Origin: JBCCXZ01 sp965228005
GTDB lineage: Bacteria > Planctomycetota > Planctomycetia > Pirellulales > Lacipirellulaceae
Assembly (NCBI GenBank): GCA_965228005.1
Contig: CBDDGV010000003.1
Location: 62,001-126,000 of the forward strand
Direction of reading: 5' to 3'
Length of the DNA stretch: 64,000 nt
The notes under the pieces are model-generated. The model was not told the DNA's origin. It did not search any database and worked only from the letters and a program-made list of their open reading frames with translations. A program made the translations under genes and the position numbers. Positions within the stretch are counted from its first letter, which is position 1; each line of letters starts with the position of its first letter. Shown piece after piece: positions 60,190-64,000 of the stretch.

Positions 60190-61172
60190 CGCTGAGGCAG
60201 CTCCTGGGCCGGCCGGCCGGAGTCGAGGTCGGAGAGGCTGACGTAGCCGTACCGCCCGCCCGTGCCTTCGGCCAGGGTCGCGAGGAAGTTGCGGCCGAGC
60301 GGCTTGCGGGCGAGGCCGAACTCAATGGAGTTGATGACCGTGCCGGAGTTGTTCGCTTGGCGGATGGCGGAGGCGACGTCGGCGTCGGACATGGGGTCGT
60401 CGACGTCGGTCAGGAAGAAGACGACGTCGGGCCCGAGGGCGAGGCCGTTGGCCAGGGCGAGGCGTCGGTAGGTGCCGCCGCTGGCGGAGACGCCGCGGAC
60501 GAACCGGGCGGCGAGTCGTTTGTTGCGTTCGGTCGCGAAGGCGATGCGGTTCTGGCCGCCGGTGAGGTCCCAGGCCTTGGGCTGGTGGTTGAAAAAGATG
60601 ACCTGGAACTGGTGGACGCTGTCGAGGGCGTCGAGGCTGGCGAGGAGCTGGCGTTTGGCAGCCGCGAGGGGGCGGCCTTCCATGCTCACCGAGCGGTCGA
60701 AGACGTAGACGAACCGCGTGCCGACGCCCTCGACGCCGAAGACGCTCACGCGGGCTTTGTTGCCGAGGAAGCTGGGGCGGCCGCCGGATGCCCGGGACCC
60801 GCCGGCGGGGGGGCCGTTGGAGCCGGGGAGTTCTAGGGACGCGCCGGCGGCGGGTTGTTCGATCGCCGCGAGCGTGGGGAGGTCGTCGAGCGTGGGGAGC
60901 GATTGTTCGAGCCGCGGGGTTTCAACGGTCGGCTCGCTGGGTTGGCGGCTCTCGGAATCGCCGATGTAGCGGTCGGCGGAGTCGTCGGCGGGCTTGAGGA
61001 CGATGCCCACCTGGCGGGTGGGCTCGGTTGCGGCTCCCCGAGGTTTGGCGGGGGGCATCAGCAAGAGGAGGGCGACGGCCGCGGCGTGGAGCGTGACGGA
61101 GGTCATCCAGGCCGGCGCCGCTGCGGTGCGTGGGGCGCGGGGAGACTCGCTCGGCTTGGTCGGGTTGGGCAT
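60186..61172 (-). CDS. TonB-position membrane protein with VWA domain
   Basis: The 328-residue protein has a short cytoplasmic N terminus, one transmembrane helix (TSVTLHAAAVALLLLMP), a Pro/Glu-rich linker of about 100 residues, and a C-terminal VWA domain with an intact MIDAS motif (VFDRSVSM). The layout mirrors TonB, with VWA in place of the TonB C-terminal domain. It is the first gene of the motor operon and overlaps exbB by ATGA. The ATG at 61172 gives a normal N-in anchor; an upstream start would add 30 residues. That the ExbB/ExbD motor acts on this protein is inferred. Confidence 0.8.
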   Translation of the reverse strand: MPNPTKPSESPRAPRTAAAPAWMTSVTLHAAAVALLLLMPPAKPRGAATEPTRQVGIVLKPADDSADRYIGDSESRQPSEPTVETPRLEQSLPTLDDLPTLAAIEQPAAGASLELPGSNGPPAGGSRASGGRPSFLGNKARVSVFGVEGVGTRFVYVFDRSVSMEGRPLAAAKRQLLASLDALDSVHQFQVIFFNHQPKAWDLTGGQNRIAFATERNKRLAARFVRGVSASGGTYRRLALANGLALGPDVVFFLTDVDDPMSDADVASAIRQANNSGTVINSIEFGLARKPLGRNFLATLAEGTGGRYGYVSLSDLDSGRPAQELPQR

Positions 61173-61460
61173 CGAAGAGCACCACTGCCCGCGTGGAGTG
61201 GGCCGCGTTTGGTTCGCCGCGGCTTGCGGCGCGATTGTAGCGCTGCCCCCGGGGAGGGTCAACGACGGAGTGGGCCGTTGGGCGAGCGTTCCCGGGCGGT
61301 GGGTCGGCCCTTATACTGTGGCCTTGACGTTCGCTTGTGTTCTGTAGGAGGGCTCTCTGAGCCCGATGCCGCGTTGCTTTAGAGACCGCAATCGGCCTCG
61401 GAGAGGCCTCCTACAGAAGAGGCGTTTAGGTTTCTTTGCTCTTAGCCTGAGATTGCGGCC

Positions 61461-62048
61461 GTGCAGCTCCAGATTATCCACTACCCGCACCCGACGCTGC
61501 GACATGTTTCGAAGCCGCTCAAGCGGGTGGACGCTGAGTTGCGGTCGATGATCGACCAGATGTTCGAGCTGATGTACGAGCACGAAGGGGTGGGGCTAGC
61601 GGCCAATCAGGTAGACCTGCCTTACCGGCTGTTCGTGGCCAACCCGACCGCGGACCCGGCGCAGAAGGAGCACGAGTCGGTGTTCATCAACCCCGTGCTC
61701 AGCGGCGGGACCGGCCAGCAGGAGCGCGAGGAGGGGTGCCTGAGCATCCCCGGGGTGAACGCGCCGGTGGTGCGGAAGCAGAAGATCAAGGTGCAGGCGT
61801 ACAACCTGGCGGGCGAGGAGATCGAGGGCGAGGTCGACGGGTTTATGGCTCGCATCCTGCAACACGAGGTCGACCACCTGGACGGGCGGCTGTTCACCGA
61901 CCGGCTGGCGCCTGCGCAGGCGGCGGACGTGCGGCCGGCGCTGGAGGAGTTCGAGATCGAGTTCCGCAGCAAGCGGGACGTCGGTGAGATGGCGAGCGAC
62001 GAAGCGATCGCGGCGCGGATCGCGGAGCTGGAGAAGGCCCGCACGTAG
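61461..62048 (+). CDS. def: Peptide deformylase
   Basis: The 195-residue protein has the three PDF motifs: GVGLAANQ (43-50), EEGCLSIPG (90-98, Cys93 metal ligand), and QHEVDHLDG (134-142, zinc/iron ligands). It removes the formyl group from nascent N-formylmethionine. The start is GTG. A TATACT hexamer at 61312-61317 is a possible -10 for this gene. fmt follows 30 bp downstream. Confidence 0.93.
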   Translation: MQLQIIHYPHPTLRHVSKPLKRVDAELRSMIDQMFELMYEHEGVGLAANQVDLPYRLFVANPTADPAQKEHESVFINPVLSGGTGQQEREEGCLSIPGVNAPVVRKQKIKVQAYNLAGEEIEGEVDGFMARILQHEVDHLDGRLFTDRLAPAQAADVRPALEEFEIEFRSKRDVGEMASDEAIAARIAELEKART

Positions 62049-62078
62049 GCGCGATCGATCGGCGGGGAGGAGGTCGCG

Positions 62079-63008
62079 ATGAAGGTGGCGATGCTGGGGA
62101 CGGGGCCGTTTGCGGTTCCGACGCTGCGGGCCCTCCATGCTTCTGCGCATGACGTGGCGTTGGTGGTGAGCCGGCCGCCGCGGGGGCGGAAGCGCGAAGC
62201 CTCGCCGATGCAGTTGGCGGCGGAGGAGTTGGCGCTGCCCGCCTGGACGCCGGAAACGGTGAACTGCGACGAGGCGCGGGCGGAGCTGACGCGCCACAGG
62301 CTCGATTTGTTGGTGGTATGCGACTACGGCGAGATCCTCAAGCGGGCGACCCTCGAGACCGCGCGGCTGGGCGGGGTGAACCTGCACGGGTCGCTATTGC
62401 CGAAGTACCGCGGGGCGGCGCCGGTGCAGTGGGCCGTTTACCACGGCGAAACGGTCACCGGGAGCACCGTGATCCAGATGACGCCGGGTTTGGACGCGGG
62501 GCCGATTCTGGGCGTCGACGAAGTGGCGGTCGACCCGGACGAGACGGCGGAAGTGCTGGAGGCGCGGCTCTCTGAGTCGGGCGCGCCGCTGGTGGTGCGG
62601 GTGGTCGACCAATTGGAGGCCGGCACGGCCGAGGGCGTGCCGCAGGACGTTTCACTGGCGACGAAGGCGCCGCGGCTGCGGAAGGAGGACGGGCTGATCG
62701 ATTGGTCGCGGACGGCGCTGCAGATCAAGAACCAGATCAGGGCGCTGCAGCCTTGGCCGCGGGCTTACACGCATTGGCAACGCGGATCGGGGGAGCCGAT
62801 GCGGCTGATCCTGCACGCGGCGGATGTCGCCGAAGGGGGCGCTGCGGGGTGGCCGGGCGAGGCAACCTTCCTGGACGGGCGCCTGGCCATCGCGACGGGG
62901 AGCGGGCTGCTGCTGCCGACCACCGTGCAGCCGACCGGCAAGAAGGCGATGGCGGCGGACGAGTTCCTGCGGGGCTACCAGCTCCGGGAAGGGGACCGCC
63001 TCGGTTAG
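62079..63008 (+). CDS. fmt: Methionyl-tRNA formyltransferase
   Basis: The 309-residue protein has the formyltransferase signature GGVNLHGSLLPKYRGAAPVQ (about 102-121), with Asn/His of the active site, and QMTPGLDAGPILG carrying the catalytic Asp. The C-terminal domain contains KKEDG-type RLRKEDGLIDW. It formylates initiator Met-tRNA. A strong GGAGGAGG site precedes the ATG. Pairing with def is the usual bacterial order. Confidence 0.92.
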   Translation: MKVAMLGTGPFAVPTLRALHASAHDVALVVSRPPRGRKREASPMQLAAEELALPAWTPETVNCDEARAELTRHRLDLLVVCDYGEILKRATLETARLGGVNLHGSLLPKYRGAAPVQWAVYHGETVTGSTVIQMTPGLDAGPILGVDEVAVDPDETAEVLEARLSESGAPLVVRVVDQLEAGTAEGVPQDVSLATKAPRLRKEDGLIDWSRTALQIKNQIRALQPWPRAYTHWQRGSGEPMRLILHAADVAEGGAAGWPGEATFLDGRLAIATGSGLLLPTTVQPTGKKAMAADEFLRGYQLREGDRLG

Positions 63009-63111
63009 TTGCGGGCCGCGACCAGCGTGAAGCGGCTCACGCACTCGTCGTGCACGCCGCTGAGACCGACGCTAGAATGCTGCCAACCCCGCTGCGGAGG
63101 TCGCATTCGGC

Positions 63112-63807
63112 ATGTCGGATCATTCAAAGAAAGACGAACGCCCGGAGTTTATGGTGGCGCTGGGTCTGTTGCCGCCGTACACGCCGGAGGACGTGAAGCA
63201 CGCCTACCTCCACAAGGTGAAGGCCGCGCACCCGGACAAGGGCGGCACGGTCGAGCAGTTCAACGCTCTGCAAGAGGCGTACGAGCAGGCGAAGCAGTAC
63301 GTGGAGTTCCGCGGCGACCGGCGGGGGTGGATCGCCGGGAAGATGGACCACTACGTCGAGGTGCAGCGGGTGGTCGACATGCTCGAAGAGCTCGGCGCCG
63401 AGGCGGAGACCGACGCGGTCGATTGGCTGCAGAAGTCGTTCGGCGATTTCTCGCTGCTGACGGAGAACATTGTCCGCGTGCGGTTGGCGGACAGCCCCGA
63501 CGGGGACAAGTTCATCGGCCACCTGATCGCCGAGCACGCGATGCTGAGCGGGCTGAAGTCGATCGAGCTGCCGGGCTGCACGGTCTCGGACGAAGCGGTC
63601 TACCGCCTGGCGGTCTTCGAGCAGCTGACTAATCTCGACCTCTCGCGGACGCCGGTCTCGGGCAACGCGATGGCGGTGGTCGACGAGCTGCCCCTGCTGC
63701 GGACGGTGGAGCTGGAGGGCTCCAAGGTTGGCTGGTGGGCCAAGCGGAAGGTCGCCAACGAGTTGCGTCGGCGGGCGGAGGCGGGTCCGGCGACTCCGTT
63801 CGCTTGA
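63112..63807 (+). CDS. J-domain protein with C-terminal leucine-rich region
   Basis: The 231-residue protein has an N-terminal J domain with an intact HPDK (40-43) in KVKAAHPDKGGTVEQFNALQ, so it should stimulate a DnaK-type chaperone. A middle helical segment follows, and then a C-terminal region with LRR character (LKSIELPGCTVSDEAVYRL, LTNLDLSRTPVSG, LRTVELEGSKV). It may recruit Hsp70 to a specific client. The TAGAAT at 63073-63078 is a possible -10. J-domain call firm; LRR call moderate. Confidence 0.8.
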   Translation: MSDHSKKDERPEFMVALGLLPPYTPEDVKHAYLHKVKAAHPDKGGTVEQFNALQEAYEQAKQYVEFRGDRRGWIAGKMDHYVEVQRVVDMLEELGAEAETDAVDWLQKSFGDFSLLTENIVRVRLADSPDGDKFIGHLIAEHAMLSGLKSIELPGCTVSDEAVYRLAVFEQLTNLDLSRTPVSGNAMAVVDELPLLRTVELEGSKVGWWAKRKVANELRRRAEAGPATPFA

Positions 63808-63936
63808 TCGGTGGGCTCTGGATGGGAGGTGCTGGCGCCGGATTCTGCCTCGCGGCGGGCCGGGGGCACTGTGTATCATGCGGGGCCGGGTTTTTTCGCG
63901 GAGCCGACACGCGACGCCGGACGCACGGAGAGGGCC

Positions 63937-64000
63937 ATGGAAGGCTGGACAATCGACTTCTGGGACGTGGTGATCCTGCTGGCCGGGGGCTACGTGGCCT
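63937..64000 (+). CDS. Start of a further protein, truncated by window edge
   Basis: An ATG at 63937 with GGAGAGGG upstream opens MEGWTIDFWDVVILLAGGYVA and runs off the window. The hydrophobic run suggests a membrane protein. Nothing more can be said. Confidence 0.5.
   Translation, partial: MEGWTIDFWDVVILLAGGYVA

Overview
This is a high-GC bacterial window that reads as a planctomycete, most likely of the Pirellulales/Lacipirellulaceae type. The evidence is four proteins or fragments with PEP-CTERM sorting tails, a DUF1559 pseudopilin, an inositol-3-phosphate synthase, an LptD-type outer-membrane protein, a MoxR/DUF58/BatA/VWA operon beside a squalene-cyclase-like/DUF4159 protein, lysine-rich histone-H1-like tails, a bacterial topoisomerase VI, and weak or absent Shine-Dalgarno sites with frequent GTG/TTG starts. 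No rRNA, tRNA or CRISPR array was recognised.

Layout. Positions 1-4.9 kb hold the right part of a phage-like structural block (capsid cement, major capsid, LamG-like and small virion-type proteins) closed by an opposing XRE regulator with a palindrome upstream. Positions 5-13.2 kb hold single metabolic genes: flavin monooxygenase, MBL hydrolase, iron-type binding lipoprotein, DEAD helicase, lysine-repeat protein, inositol phosphate synthase and aspartate-type aminotransferase. Positions 14.2-19.2 kb hold a glycan module (glgA, galT-like, GH57), followed convergently by bioD and a divergent aroE-like gene. Positions 21.2-24.7 kb hold a PadR regulator, a permease-prefix protein, a two-repeat secreted protein and a membrane protein. 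Positions 24.7-27.75 kb hold, on the minus strand, a cobalamin-riboswitch-led operon of a DUF1559 pseudopilin and two PEP-CTERM proteins. An rpoD-like sigma factor follows upstream.

Positions 30.6-42.8 kb are a long minus-strand run: MoxR, a redox-dead thioredoxin-like protein, DUF58, BatA-like VWA, VWA/glutamine-amidotransferase-like, two DUF697 GTPases, a methyltransferase and a Cys-rich unknown. Positions 43-51.4 kb carry the cyclase/DUF4159 protein, a frameshifted MMPL/RND exporter, lptD and dgkA. Positions 51.4-54.7 kb encode topoisomerase VI A and B, both with lysine-rich tails. Positions 55-56.6 kb carry small secreted proteins. Positions 56.8-61.2 kb carry a VWA-ExbB-ExbD-ExbD-secreted helical-repeat protein operon interrupted by a palindromic repeat element. 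The window ends with def, fmt, a J-domain/LRR protein and the first codons of another gene.

The strongest lead for an undescribed system is the B12-riboswitch-controlled pseudopilin/PEP-CTERM operon, which looks like a surface cobalamin-related apparatus. Further leads are the H1-tailed topoisomerase VI, the VWA protein apparently paired with an ExbB/ExbD motor, and dispersed hairpin repeats that in one case form the Arg-rich tail of a PEP-CTERM protein.
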